A stretch of DNA of 64,000 bases, taken from positions 296,001 through 360,000 of the forward strand of contig NZ_WQNE01000003.1 in assembly GCF_009759665.1 (NCBI RefSeq), in the 5' to 3' direction. This DNA is from Bradyrhizobium cajani. Lineage in GTDB: Bacteria; Pseudomonadota; Alphaproteobacteria; Rhizobiales; Xanthobacteraceae. Below are positions 1 through 7,591 of this stretch, one piece after another (positions within the stretch are counted from its first letter, which is position 1; every line of letters begins with the position of its first letter). A model generated the notes under the pieces. That model was not told the DNA's origin and ran no database searches. It saw only the letters and a program-made list of their open reading frames with translations. A program made the position numbers and the translations under genes.

Positions 1-596
1 GCCCCGAACGGATCCTCATCGAGCCTGAGGCGGCGGCGCAGCGGCTGGCCCGGCACGTTGCCGGCCATCGCCGGCGGCACCGGTACCCTGTGCGCGGTCT
101 CGGACGGCGGCGGCGCGATGCGCGGCGGACCGAGCGTCCGCTCCGGCGTTGCCGGCGGCACCGGCGAACCAGGCCCCACCGGGCGCTTCGGCTTCGGCTG
201 ACCGGGATAGAGCTTTGGCTGCTGCCGCTTGCGGTTGAGCGAGTCGTAACCGGAGCTGCTCGCGCCGTTGGCGGCGCGCAGGCCGTAGGTCGGGACCTGA
301 TTGGCCGGGTTCTGGCCGACACGCGAGGTCGCCGGCGGCTGCTGGCGCCTGCGGGGATCGTTGGGATCGGGCAGCGCCGGCAGCGCGTCCGACGGCGCCT
401 GCGGCACGCCGGCGGTGCGCCGCGTCGGCAGCGTGTCGGGCGAGGCAAAGCCGCCGCGGTTGGGATTGAAGAGGTCGGGCGTCAGGCTCTGGGCGGCTGC
501 CGGCGCGCTCTCGAGGGCCGTCAGCACAAGGCACGGCAAAGCGGCGCGCAGGAGCTGCGCGCGTTTGCTCCGGCCCCTGCCTGGAGACGACCCCAC
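1..596 (-). CDS. Partial exported protein, probable outer-membrane beta-barrel protein (N-terminal part)
   Basis: Reading frame on the minus strand that stays open to the window edge, so only about 198 N-terminal residues are visible. A GTG at 596 is preceded by GGAG at 607-610, and the frame is closed by a stop a few codons upstream, so I chose that start. After a basic N-terminus comes a hydrophobic stretch (LPCLVLTALESAPAAAQS) that looks like a signal peptide ending near AAAQS. The rest is rich in Pro, Arg and Asn and of low complexity (for example DPNDPRRRQQPPATSR). I infer an exported or envelope protein. The beta-barrel call rests on remembered Bradyrhizobium gene order beside kdsD, and no barrel domain is visible here. 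A longer frame over the same DNA encodes only Ala/Arg-rich nonsense and was discarded. Confidence 0.6.
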   Translation of the reverse strand, partial: MGSSPGRGRSKRAQLLRAALPCLVLTALESAPAAAQSLTPDLFNPNRGGFASPDTLPTRRTAGVPQAPSDALPALPDPNDPRRRQQPPATSRVGQNPANQVPTYGLRAANGASSSGYDSLNRKRQQPKLYPGQPKPKRPVGPGSPVPPATPERTLGPPRIAPPPSETAHRVPVPPAMAGNVPGQPLRRRLRLDEDPFG

Positions 597-790
597 GATG
601 GAAGAACTCCAACGAAATCAATCACTTTCGCGATCGTCCCCACCGGGCGGCGGGAACTATCGTTAATGGAGTTAAAACAATTATGGTTAACGACGCGTTG
701 AGGGGTCGGGGGCCCGCGTCGCCTCGCAGGCCGCGGCGTGCTAAGGAGGCCGCAACGGGCCGATCGTGCCCCTCCTCCCTGGACAGAAGC

Positions 791-1798
791 ATGCCGAGTT
801 CGAAACCGCTGATGACCCAATCATCCGGCTCCCCCCCCGCCAGCGTCGAATCCGCGCTCCGCACCCTGGAGACGGGAAGCGCGGGCATCAACGCACTCTC
901 AGCGGCGCTGCGCGGCCCGTTAAGCGCGACCTTCGCGGCGGCCGTCGATCTGATCCGCCAGGCCAAGGGCCGCGTCGTCGTCACCGGGCTGGGCAAGTCC
1001 GGCCACATGGCGCGCAAGATCGCTGCGACGCTCGCCTCGACCGGCACGCCGGCCTTCTTCGTCCACGCTGCCGAAGCCGGCCATGGCGATCTCGGCATGA
1101 TCACGCCCGACGACGTCATCATGGCGCTGTCCTGGTCCGGCGAGCAGCCGGAGATGAAGAACCTCGTCAACTATTCGGCGCGGTTTGCCATCCCGATGGT
1201 CGCGGTGACGTCGAACGCGGCGTCCTCGCTCGGGCAGGCCGCCGACATCGTGATCGAGCTGCCGAAGGCGCGGGAGGCCTGCCCGCACAATCTGGCGCCG
1301 ACCACCTCGACGCTGATGCAGGCCGCGATCGGCGACGCCATCGCGATCGCGCTGCTCGAAGGCCGCGGCTTCACCGCGCTGGAGTTCGCGCATTTCCATC
1401 CCGGCGGCAAGCTGGGCGCGATGCTGAAATTCGTCCGCGACTACATGCGCACCGGCGCGGAGATTCCGGTCAAGCCGCTCGGCACCGAGATGTCGGAGGC
1501 CGTGGTCGAGATGTCGGCCAAGGGTCTCGGCTGCGTCTGCATCGTCGATGAGGCCGGCGGGATCGCGGGCATCATCACCGACGGCGATCTGCGCCGCCAC
1601 ATGCGGCCCGATCTCTTGACGGTGTCGGTCGACGAGATCATGACCCGGCAGCCGAAGACGGTGCCGCCCTCGATGCTCGCGACCGAGATGATAGAGGTGC
1701 TGAACACGCGCAAGATCACCACGCTGGTCGTGACCGAGGCGGGCAAGGTGGTGGGGATCGTGCATCTGCACGATCTGTTGCGGGCGGGCGTGGCGTAG
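791..1798 (+). CDS. kdsD: D-arabinose 5-phosphate isomerase (KpsF/GutQ family)
   Basis: 335 residues, the usual length for the family. An N-terminal SIS domain (about residues 30-170) holds the sugar-phosphate motif VVTGLGKSGHMARKIAATL, SWSGEQPE, and a histidine-bearing segment HPGGKLGA. Two CBS domains fill the C-terminal third (about residues 205-335). The family interconverts ribulose 5-phosphate and arabinose 5-phosphate in the cytosol, the first step towards Kdo for lipopolysaccharide. I took the ATG at 791; an upstream in-frame extension to 683 lacks a conserved look. The gene diverges from the exported-protein gene at the left edge, with about 190 bp between them. GutQ-type paralogues cannot be excluded by sequence alone. 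Confidence 0.88.
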   Translation: MPSSKPLMTQSSGSPPASVESALRTLETGSAGINALSAALRGPLSATFAAAVDLIRQAKGRVVVTGLGKSGHMARKIAATLASTGTPAFFVHAAEAGHGDLGMITPDDVIMALSWSGEQPEMKNLVNYSARFAIPMVAVTSNAASSLGQAADIVIELPKAREACPHNLAPTTSTLMQAAIGDAIAIALLEGRGFTALEFAHFHPGGKLGAMLKFVRDYMRTGAEIPVKPLGTEMSEAVVEMSAKGLGCVCIVDEAGGIAGIITDGDLRRHMRPDLLTVSVDEIMTRQPKTVPPSMLATEMIEVLNTRKITTLVVTEAGKVVGIVHLHDLLRAGVA

Positions 1799-1817
1799 GG
1801 CGCGCCTCTCTCCGCGT

Positions 1818-1922
1818 CGTCATTCCGGGGCGCGCCACTTGGCGCGAGCCCGGAATCCATTCATCTCAGAGGTTGCTGCACGATGGATTCCGGGTTCGCG
1901 CTGCGCGCGCCCCGGAATGACG
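1818..1922. repeat. Intergenic palindrome, family A (CATTCCGGGG type)
   Basis: Begins with CGTCATTCCGGGGCGCG and ends with its reverse complement, CGCGCCCCGGAATGACG, so the element can fold into a long imperfect hairpin. Nine copies of this family occur in the window, all between genes. It starts 20 bp after the kdsD stop codon. Confidence 0.85.
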
Positions 1923-1953
1923 GCGAGGGTGAGGCACGCATCCGCCTCATCAT

Positions 1954-2040
1954 CGTCATTGCGAGCGCAGCGAAGCAATCCAGACTGCCTCCGCGGAGAC
2001 AGTCTGGATTGCTTCGTCGCAAGAGCTCCTCGCAATGACG
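1954..2040. repeat. Intergenic palindrome, family B (CATTGCGAGCG type)
   Basis: Arms CGTCATTGCGAGCGCAGCG and their reverse complement flank AAGCAATCCAGACTG and its complement, giving a near-perfect hairpin. A second copy lies at 3048-3127. It ends four bases before the stop codon of the AhpD-like gene. Confidence 0.85.
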
Positions 2041-2044
2041 GCGG

Positions 2045-2602
2045 TTAGAGGGGCAGCGCAAACCGCGCCGCGTTCTCCTCCAGCGGCAGCCTCAGGCCGT
2101 TCGCCAGATACGACACGGTGCGATAGAAGCCGCACAACAGCATGATCTCCAGAATCTGCGCCGCGTCGTAATGCGCCGACAGCGCGGCGAACTCCTCGTC
2201 ATTCAGCGTCGCGCGATGGTGCAGCGCGTCGACTGCCGTGATCAGTGCCTGCTCGGGCGGCGACCAGCACGGTGATGCCGCATCGCCCTGCACGGTGGCA
2301 CGCACCTCCTCTTCCCTGAGTTTCGCAGGTCCCGCAAAGATCGCGACATGCACGCCCCATTCATATTCGCATTTGTTCAGCGCGCAGGTGCGGTCGATGA
2401 CGATCTCGCGCTGGCGCAACGAGAGCGGGCCGGGATCGAGCAGGCCGCCGGCGCGGAACTTGTCCCAGGCGCGGCTGTGGCCCGCCATCACGCGGAACAG
2501 CACCAGCGGCGGCGCGCCGCGCATGATGCGGTCGAACTGCGCCTGGATCTCCGGGGGATAAGGCGGATCGAGCGGCGCGATACGCGGCATCGGCTGGGAC
2601 AT
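2045..2602 (-). CDS. Carboxymuconolactone decarboxylase-family (AhpD-like) protein
   Basis: 185 residues, close to the length of peroxidase-related members of this family. The helical AhpD-type core shows around LSLRQREIVIDRTCALNKCE with a following YEWGVHVAIF, which corresponds to the Cys/His active-site helix. Only one cysteine of the usual CxxC pair is present (C-E-Y-E). I therefore infer a divergent member and would not assign decarboxylase activity. The gene is divergent from an HxlR regulator across 71 bp that carry two copies of an inverted repeat, so it is the likely target of that regulator. Confidence 0.75.
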   Translation of the reverse strand: MSQPMPRIAPLDPPYPPEIQAQFDRIMRGAPPLVLFRVMAGHSRAWDKFRAGGLLDPGPLSLRQREIVIDRTCALNKCEYEWGVHVAIFAGPAKLREEEVRATVQGDAASPCWSPPEQALITAVDALHHRATLNDEEFAALSAHYDAAQILEIMLLCGFYRTVSYLANGLRLPLEENAARFALPL

Positions 2603-2615
2603 GGGCCGTCTCCGT

Positions 2616-2656
2616 TGCTACAATTACCGTAGCACAATGCTACATAATCTGTAGCA
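2616..2656. promoter_or_regulatory. Twin operator in the AhpD-like/HxlR divergent gap
   Basis: Two inverted repeats with identical arms TGCTAC and GTAGCA and a 7-base spacer, at 2616-2634 and 2638-2656. Their starts are 22 bp apart, about two helical turns, which suits cooperative binding by a dimeric winged-helix repressor. They lie between both start codons. Confidence 0.75.
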
Positions 2657-2673
2657 CGACGCAAGGGGCGACG

Positions 2674-3012
2674 ATGCCGAAACAGACCGCTTCCAGGTCG
2701 CGCAGCGTGCGCGGTTCGCGCACGGGACGGCCGATCATGGCGCTGCTCGACCTGCTCGGCCGGCGCTGGAGCCTGCGGATCCTGTGGGAATTGCGCGACG
2801 GCGCCCTCACCTCGCGCGGCTTGCGCACGGCTTGTGACGAAGCCTCGCCGACCGTGCTGCAAGCGCGGCTGGGCGAGTTGCGGGAGGCGGGGTTCGTGGA
2901 GCTCGGCGACGGTGGAGGCTACAGCCTGACAGCGCTGGGGCGGGAATTGTGCGCGACGTTCATGCCGCTGCACAGATTTGCGGAGAGGTGGCGTGACAAA
3001 AGCGACGCCTAA
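2674..3012 (+). CDS. HxlR-family winged-helix transcriptional regulator
   Basis: 112 residues, normal for the family. The core carries the HxlR signature LLGRRWSLRILWELRDG followed by the recognition region SPTVLQARLGELREAGFVE and a beta wing ending in YSLTALG. HxlR proteins are dimeric DNA-binding switches, often responding to electrophiles or oxidants. The gene diverges from an AhpD-like gene with two operator-like inverted repeats in the gap, so autoregulation plus control of that neighbour is likely. No ligand-binding domain is present. The C-terminal residues include RFAERWRDK, again typical. Confidence 0.85.
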   Translation: MPKQTASRSRSVRGSRTGRPIMALLDLLGRRWSLRILWELRDGALTSRGLRTACDEASPTVLQARLGELREAGFVELGDGGGYSLTALGRELCATFMPLHRFAERWRDKSDA

Positions 3013-3047
3013 GTATGGTGAGGCCGGTGAGGCCATCCCAACGAACT

Positions 3048-3127
3048 CGTCATTGCGAGCGCAGCGAAGCAATCCAGACTGCCGCTGCGGAGAGAGTCTG
3101 GATTGCTTCGCTGCGCTCGCAATGACG
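3048..3127. repeat. Intergenic palindrome, family B
   Basis: Second copy of the CGTCATTGCGAGCGCAGCG hairpin, 80 bp, almost perfectly self-complementary. It lies between the convergent HxlR and NfeD genes and may also serve as a bidirectional stop signal. Confidence 0.85.
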
Positions 3128-3132
3128 GCGAC

Positions 3133-3576
3133 CTACGCCGCCGCCACCGTCAGATTGGCGCCGTCCACCCGCACCACCTTCACCCGCGTCCCGGCCGGCG
3201 TATCCGGGCCGGCGACACGCCAGACGGTGTCGCCGATGCGTACGGTGCCTGAGCCGTCGATGATCGGCTTCTCCAGCGTGAACTCGCGGCCGAGCAGAGC
3301 CTCGGTGCGCTTGTTGAGGAAGGGGCTGGCGCTCGCATCCTGCTTCGACCGGGCGAGGCGGCGCCACACCGGCACGGCGGCGGCGGCGAATACCGCGAAC
3401 ATCACGAGCTGAATCTGCCAGGACGGATGCAAGCCGAACGAGATCAGGCCCACCAGCAGCGCGGCGAGCCCGAGCCAGAACAGGAACACGCCTGGCGCCA
3501 GCACCTCGAGCGCCATCACGATGAAGCCGAAGATCAGCCAGTTCCAGGTGCCGAGCGATACGAATGTTTCGGTCAT
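3133..3576 (-). CDS. NfeD-family membrane protein
   Basis: 147 residues. Three closely spaced hydrophobic segments (roughly residues 12-34, 35-52 and 55-72, starting at WLIFGFIVMALEVLAPGVFL) precede a soluble C-terminal beta-rich domain of about 65 residues (LGREFTLEKPIIDGSGTVRIG...). That is the short NfeD layout without the N-terminal protease. NfeD proteins partner with SPFH/stomatin proteins in the membrane, and the gene directly downstream of an SPFH gene here (79 bp) fits that pairing. Role is probably membrane protein quality control or microdomain organisation, which is known of the family and not shown by this sequence. Confidence 0.85.
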   Translation of the reverse strand: MTETFVSLGTWNWLIFGFIVMALEVLAPGVFLFWLGLAALLVGLISFGLHPSWQIQLVMFAVFAAAAVPVWRRLARSKQDASASPFLNKRTEALLGREFTLEKPIIDGSGTVRIGDTVWRVAGPDTPAGTRVKVVRVDGANLTVAAA

Positions 3577-3600
3577 GACACGACCTCTTTGAAGTGGCGC

Positions 3601-3637
3601 ATGCCCTTATCGGAAAACCTGTAGCCACTTTTCCGGG
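3601..3637. repeat. Short remnant of family D repeat
   Basis: Shares TCGGAAAACC and CACTTTTCCGG with the long repeats at 4834-4936 and 36256-36358. It sits in the 79-bp gap between the SPFH and NfeD genes. Confidence 0.5.
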
Positions 3638-3655
3638 GCCTGCACATTGATCCCA

Positions 3656-4651
3656 TCACTGCGGCGGCACGGACGGCGGCGTCGGGCCCGTCGACGGCAC
3701 CGAGCCGCGGCGGGCGGCCGCCGCAGCGGAGGCCGCGCTCTCGCCGAACGTCGCCTTGGCGATCTCACCGATGCCGGCGAGCGAGCCCAGCATGCTCATC
3801 GCTTCGACCGGAAGCATGATCACCTTCTGGTTGGGCGAGTCGGCCAGCTGCCCGAACGCCTTGATATATTTGTCGGCGATAAAATAGTTCAACGCAGCGA
3901 CGTCACCCTTGGAAATCGCTTCGCTGACCATCTGGGTCGCCTTGGCCTCGGCTTCCGCGGAACGCTCGCGCGCTTCGGCGTCGCGGAAGGCGGCTTCGCG
4001 GCGGCCCTCGGCCTGGAGGATCTGCCCCTGCTTGGCGCCCTCGGCGCGCAGGATTTCCGACTGGCGCTGGCCTTCGGCGGCGAGAATGTCGGCGCGCTTG
4101 ACGCGCTCGGCTTTCATTTGCCGTCCCATGGCCTCGACGAGGTCGGCCGGCGGCACGATGTCCTTGATCTCGATGCGGTTGACCTTGACGCCCCAGGGCG
4201 AGACCGCGGCGTCGACGACGCGCAGCAGGCGCTCGTTGATCTCGTCGCGATGCGACAGCACCTGGTCGAGATCCATCGAGCCCATCACCGAGCGGATGTT
4301 GGTCATGGTCAGGACCGTGATCGCCTGGTTGAGGTTGGCGACCTCGTAGCTCGCCTTTGCGGCGTCGAACACCTGATAGAACGCGACGCCGTCAACCGTC
4401 ACGGTGGCGTTGTCCTTGGTGATCACCTCCTGCTCGGGGATGTCGATCACCTGCTCCATCATGTTGATCTTGCGCCCGATGCGATCGAAATAGGGCACGA
4501 TCAGATTGAGCCCGGGGTTCAAGGTCTGAGTGTATTTGCCGAACCGCTCGATGGTCCAGTCATAGCCCTGCGGCACCGTCTTCACGCCGGCCAGCAGGGT
4601 GACGATGACGAGCAACACCAGAACAATCGCGAAAATATCGAAACCGCTCAT
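3656..4651 (-). CDS. SPFH/Band 7 (stomatin-like) membrane protein
   Basis: 331 residues from the ATG at 4651, which has GGAGG six bases upstream; an in-frame extension to 4693 has no such site. One N-terminal membrane anchor ([19 protein letters not shown]) is followed by the SPFH domain (about residues 25-190, with [22 protein letters not shown]). A long charged helix rich in Ala/Glu/Arg follows (about residues 190-260, [19 protein letters not shown]). It resembles QmcA/paraslipin proteins that oligomerise at the inner membrane and work with NfeD. It probably forms a two-gene unit with the downstream NfeD gene. Confidence 0.88.
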   Translation of the reverse strand: MSGFDIFAIVLVLLVIVTLLAGVKTVPQGYDWTIERFGKYTQTLNPGLNLIVPYFDRIGRKINMMEQVIDIPEQEVITKDNATVTVDGVAFYQVFDAAKASYEVANLNQAITVLTMTNIRSVMGSMDLDQVLSHRDEINERLLRVVDAAVSPWGVKVNRIEIKDIVPPADLVEAMGRQMKAERVKRADILAAEGQRQSEILRAEGAKQGQILQAEGRREAAFRDAEARERSAEAEAKATQMVSEAISKGDVAALNYFIADKYIKAFGQLADSPNQKVIMLPVEAMSMLGSLAGIGEIAKATFGESAASAAAAARRGSVPSTGPTPPSVPPQ

Positions 4652-4983
4652 ATTTCCTCCAAGGCGGGAAAATGCCCTTTCACGCGCTGTCATAGGTCGG
4701 GAACGCGACCTTAAGGGTTCAGCGGTCGCGATTCACGTCGGCATTGGCGCAATTCTGCACAAGACGCACGGAGAGGGAACGGTCACGATTAAGTATTTGC
4801 GAGGGTGCTCTTGAAAGCCGACCGGCGTGGACCTAAAGCGCGATGAGATTAGGATGAATCGTCATCGCACTTTAGGTTATTGTTTGAGCATGATCTTTTC
4901 GGAAAACCGCTACGCACTTTTCCGGATCATGCTTTAGCGGCGGACATTGACCCATCCGGCCATACCGGCCGCCAGGGATAACC
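4652..4983. other. 332-bp gap before the SPFH gene
   Basis: No coding frame looks real here. The right half is a family D repeat (4834-4936). The left part must hold the promoter of the SPFH/NfeD unit, but I see no convincing -35/-10 pair. Confidence 0.6.
4834..4936. repeat. Family D repeat (two nested palindromes)
   Basis: Two hairpins in tandem: an AAAGCGCGATGAG...CATCGCACTTTA part, and an AGCATGATC...GGATCATGCT part enclosing TTTTCGGAAAACC. A second full copy lies in opposite orientation at 36256-36358. Confidence 0.8.
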
Positions 4984-5973
4984 CTATTCGATGACGTCGT
5001 TCGCGAGTGCGAGCAGGCTCGGGGACAGCGTGACGCCGATCGCCCTCGCCGTCTTCAGGTTTATCGCCAGCTCGAATTTGGTGGGATTCTGGACCGGCAG
5101 GTCAGCCGCCTGCGCGCCCCTGAGGATGCGGTCGATATAGGCGGCGGCGCGGCGCAGCTGCTCGGCGCTGTCAGTGCTGTAGGACATCAGCCCGCCCTCG
5201 TCGACGAAGGTGCGGCTCCAGAACACCGCGGGGACGCGCGCCTCCGCGATCGCTGCCAGCAGATGCGCGCGATTGGCCATGGTGAAGAAGTCGGGCAGCA
5301 CCAGCAGGCCGCCGTCCTTGCGCGAGGCCAGCGCCGCGATCGAGGCGGCGTCGTTCACCGGCGCGGGCTCGACCGTCACGTGAAGCGTCCGCGCGGCGTC
5401 CTCGATGGTGTGCAGCATCAGGGGCGCGAACGGCGCGGTGGCGGGATTGTAGACGACGAAGACGCGGCGGACCGGCGGCGCGACCTGCGTCAGCATCTCC
5501 AGCCATTTTCCGGCCAGCGGCCCGTCGTAATCGGTGAAACCGGTGACGTTGCCACCGGGATGCGCGAGGTTCTGGACAAAGCCCTGGCTGACGGGATCGG
5601 TGACCACGGCGAACACGATCGGGATCGTCGCGGTGCGCTGGCGCAGCTCCTCCACCGAGGGGGTGCCGACGGCGAGCAGGATGTCGGGCTTGAGCGCGAT
5701 CAATTCGTCCGCGAGCCGCGCGATCCGCGCCCGGTCGCCGGCGCCGCTGCGCCAGTCGATCCTGAGATTGTCGTGCTCCTTCCAGCCGTGGCCGGCGAGC
5801 GCCTCGACCAGGATGGCGCTGCGCGTCTGCCCGATCGCGTCATCGGCGGCCGTGACCGAAAGCACGCCGAGCCTGCGCGTCGCGTTCGGCTGTTGCGCCA
5901 GCGCCGAGGACGGCAGCGCGGTGATCGTCCCAAGAAGCGCCAGGAGTTCGCGGCGGTTCATGGGACGAGCCAT
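4984..5973 (-). CDS. ABC transporter substrate-binding protein (DUF534/TrpX-like family)
   Basis: 329 residues. I placed the start at the ATG whose first base (5973) is the last base of the hemH stop codon, giving a TGATG junction. The longer frame upstream of it is a shadow of hemH. The N-terminus MNRRELLALLGTITALPSSALAQ is a signal peptide. The mature part has the two-lobed periplasmic binding fold of the family, with RLGVLSVTAADDAIG, the conserved PDILLAVGTPSVEELRQRT and PIVFAVVTDPVSQGFVQNL. No permease or ATPase gene is adjacent, so the substrate is unknown. Translation is probably coupled to hemH, although the functions look unrelated. Confidence 0.85.
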   Translation of the reverse strand: MARPMNRRELLALLGTITALPSSALAQQPNATRRLGVLSVTAADDAIGQTRSAILVEALAGHGWKEHDNLRIDWRSGAGDRARIARLADELIALKPDILLAVGTPSVEELRQRTATIPIVFAVVTDPVSQGFVQNLAHPGGNVTGFTDYDGPLAGKWLEMLTQVAPPVRRVFVVYNPATAPFAPLMLHTIEDAARTLHVTVEPAPVNDAASIAALASRKDGGLLVLPDFFTMANRAHLLAAIAEARVPAVFWSRTFVDEGGLMSYSTDSAEQLRRAAAYIDRILRGAQAADLPVQNPTKFELAINLKTARAIGVTLSPSLLALANDVIE

Positions 5974-7010
5974 CAAATCCAGCCCTGGAGCTCGCGCAGC
6001 ACCAGGGTACGGATCACATCCATGCCGGGCTCGCTGTCGTTGAGGCAGGGGATCGCGGAAAACTGCGCGCCACCATTGTGCTTGAAGATCTCGGCATTCT
6101 CTTGCGCGATCTCCTCCAGCGTCTCCAGGCAGTCCGCGGCAAAGCCCGGCGTCACCACCGCGATGCGGCGCACGCCTTCTTTCGCCAGCCGCTCCATGGT
6201 CTTGTCGGTGTAGGGCTGCAGCCACTCGTCATTGCCGAAGCGCGACTGGAAGGTCAGCAGCAGCTTCGTCTCGTCCATGCCGAGCCGGCGGCGCAGCGCC
6301 GCGGTGGTGGCGATGCAGTGCTGCTGATAGGGATCGCCCTTGTCGACATAGGATTTCGGCATGCCGTGGAAGGAGGCGACGATCAGCTCCGGCTTGAAGG
6401 GAAGGCTCGCCAGATGCGCCTCGATCGAACCCGCGAGCGCCTCGATATAGGCCGCGTCCTCGTAGTAAGGCGGCGTCACCCGCAATGTCGGCTGGTTGCG
6501 CAGGCAGGCGAGCACGCGAAACACCTCGTCGCAGACCGTCGCCGAGGTCGAGGCGGAATATTGCGGATAGAGCGGGACGGCGAGGATGCGGTCGCAGCCT
6601 TTCGCAATCAGCGCATCGATGCCGGCCTTGATCGACGGATTGCCGTAGCGCATCGCCCAGTCCACGACGACATGCGCGCGGTCCGACAATGCGGCAGCGA
6701 GCTTGTCGGCTTGCGAGCGCGTGATGGTCTTCAGCGGCGACTCGTTCCGCTCGGTGTTCCAGATCTTGCGGTAGTCGAGCGCCTTGGTGCGCGGCCGCTT
6801 CCGCAGGATGATCCCGTTCAGCACCAGCTTCCAGACCAGGCCCTGGTCCTCGATGACGCGGGCGTCGGAGAGGAACTCCTTGAGATAGACCCGCACGCCG
6901 GGCGCATCGGCCGTATCCGGCGTGCCGAGATTGATCAGGAGCACGCCGACGCGCACCTGGCTGGACCGGACGGCGGGCGTTGCGGTCGCGATGGGGGCAA
7001 CGGTCATCAT
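5973..7010 (-). CDS. hemH: Ferrochelatase
   Basis: 345 residues, normal for bacterial ferrochelatase. Visible signatures are GVLLINLGTPDTADAPGVR near the N-terminus, MRYGNPSI, LYPQYSAST, the catalytic-histidine segment VASFHGMPKSYVDKGDPY, and LTFQSRFGNDEWLQPYTD. The enzyme inserts ferrous iron into protoporphyrin IX, the last step of protohaem synthesis, at the inner face of the membrane. Start codon ATG at 7010 (a second ATG follows directly). The gene is divergent from a MAPEG gene and its stop overlaps the start of a substrate-binding-protein gene by one base. Confidence 0.96.
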   Translation of the reverse strand: MMTVAPIATATPAVRSSQVRVGVLLINLGTPDTADAPGVRVYLKEFLSDARVIEDQGLVWKLVLNGIILRKRPRTKALDYRKIWNTERNESPLKTITRSQADKLAAALSDRAHVVVDWAMRYGNPSIKAGIDALIAKGCDRILAVPLYPQYSASTSATVCDEVFRVLACLRNQPTLRVTPPYYEDAAYIEALAGSIEAHLASLPFKPELIVASFHGMPKSYVDKGDPYQQHCIATTAALRRRLGMDETKLLLTFQSRFGNDEWLQPYTDKTMERLAKEGVRRIAVVTPGFAADCLETLEEIAQENAEIFKHNGGAQFSAIPCLNDSEPGMDVIRTLVLRELQGWI

Positions 7011-7093
7011 GATACCCGTTGCGTCGCGCGTTGCACCGAACTTGTCAAGATGAGGGCGATTTCGCTAGGGTCGCACCCAAGCGGGAGGGCCCG

Positions 7094-7492
7094 ATGACAC
7101 TCGCGGAATGGTGCGTCCTTGGAGCGCTGCTGCTTTACCTTGCGACGATCGTCTCGATCAAATGGATCCGGTTTCGCACGTTCGACAATTCCCGGCCGCG
7201 CGATCCCGCCTTCTTCGGGGACGCCCTCGCGCAGCGTGCGCTCGGCGCACACCAGAACGGCATCGAGACGTTCCCGTTCTTCGCCTTCGCCGTCCTGCTC
7301 GCCGAATTCCGGGAATCGCCGCAGCGCCTGATCGATGAGCTCGCGGCGCTGTTCCTGATCGTGCGGATCGCCTATGTGCTGACCTATCTCGGCAACCGCC
7401 CGACGCTGCGCTCGATCCTCTGGAGCATCGGCTTTGCGATCAATCTCGGAATCTTCTTCATGCCGGCCTTGAAGCGGTTCTTGCCGGTGTGA
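7094..7492 (+). CDS. MAPEG-family integral membrane protein
   Basis: 132 residues with four hydrophobic helices, the MAPEG topology. The family signature is visible in RALGAHQNGIETFPFFAFAVLLAE, and a following R-x-x-Y-V-L-T-Y-L segment. ATG at 7094 has GGGAGGG just upstream, which decides the start. Eukaryotic MAPEG proteins are glutathione transferases or peroxidases of lipid mediators. Bacterial members are poorly defined, and I assign no substrate. Confidence 0.85.
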   Translation: MTLAEWCVLGALLLYLATIVSIKWIRFRTFDNSRPRDPAFFGDALAQRALGAHQNGIETFPFFAFAVLLAEFRESPQRLIDELAALFLIVRIAYVLTYLGNRPTLRSILWSIGFAINLGIFFMPALKRFLPV

Positions 7493-7494
7493 GC

Positions 7495-7579
7495 GTAGCC
7501 CGGATGGAGCGAAGCGTAATCCGGGGACCTTCCACGCCGCGATACCGTCCCGGATTGCGCTTCGCTCCATCCGGGCTAC
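7495..7579. repeat. Intergenic palindrome, family E (GTAGCCCGGATGGAGCG)
   Basis: Arms GTAGCCCGGATGGAGCGAAG and CTTCGCTCCATCCGGGCTAC are exact reverse complements; the inner parts also pair partly. Only copy in this window. It begins three bases after the MAPEG stop and separates two convergent genes. Confidence 0.85.
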
Positions 7580-7591
7580 GAGGCTTTCGCG

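Noticed and set aside
16..621. A 201-residue minus-strand frame at the left edge
   Set aside because: Ala/Arg-rich without structure. The neighbouring frame from the GTG at 596 has a signal peptide, a ribosome site and sensible composition.
640..700. GTTAA/TTAAC pairs resembling CtrA sites upstream of kdsD
   Set aside because: Spacings are 5 and 11 bases instead of 7, so the CtrA pattern is not met.
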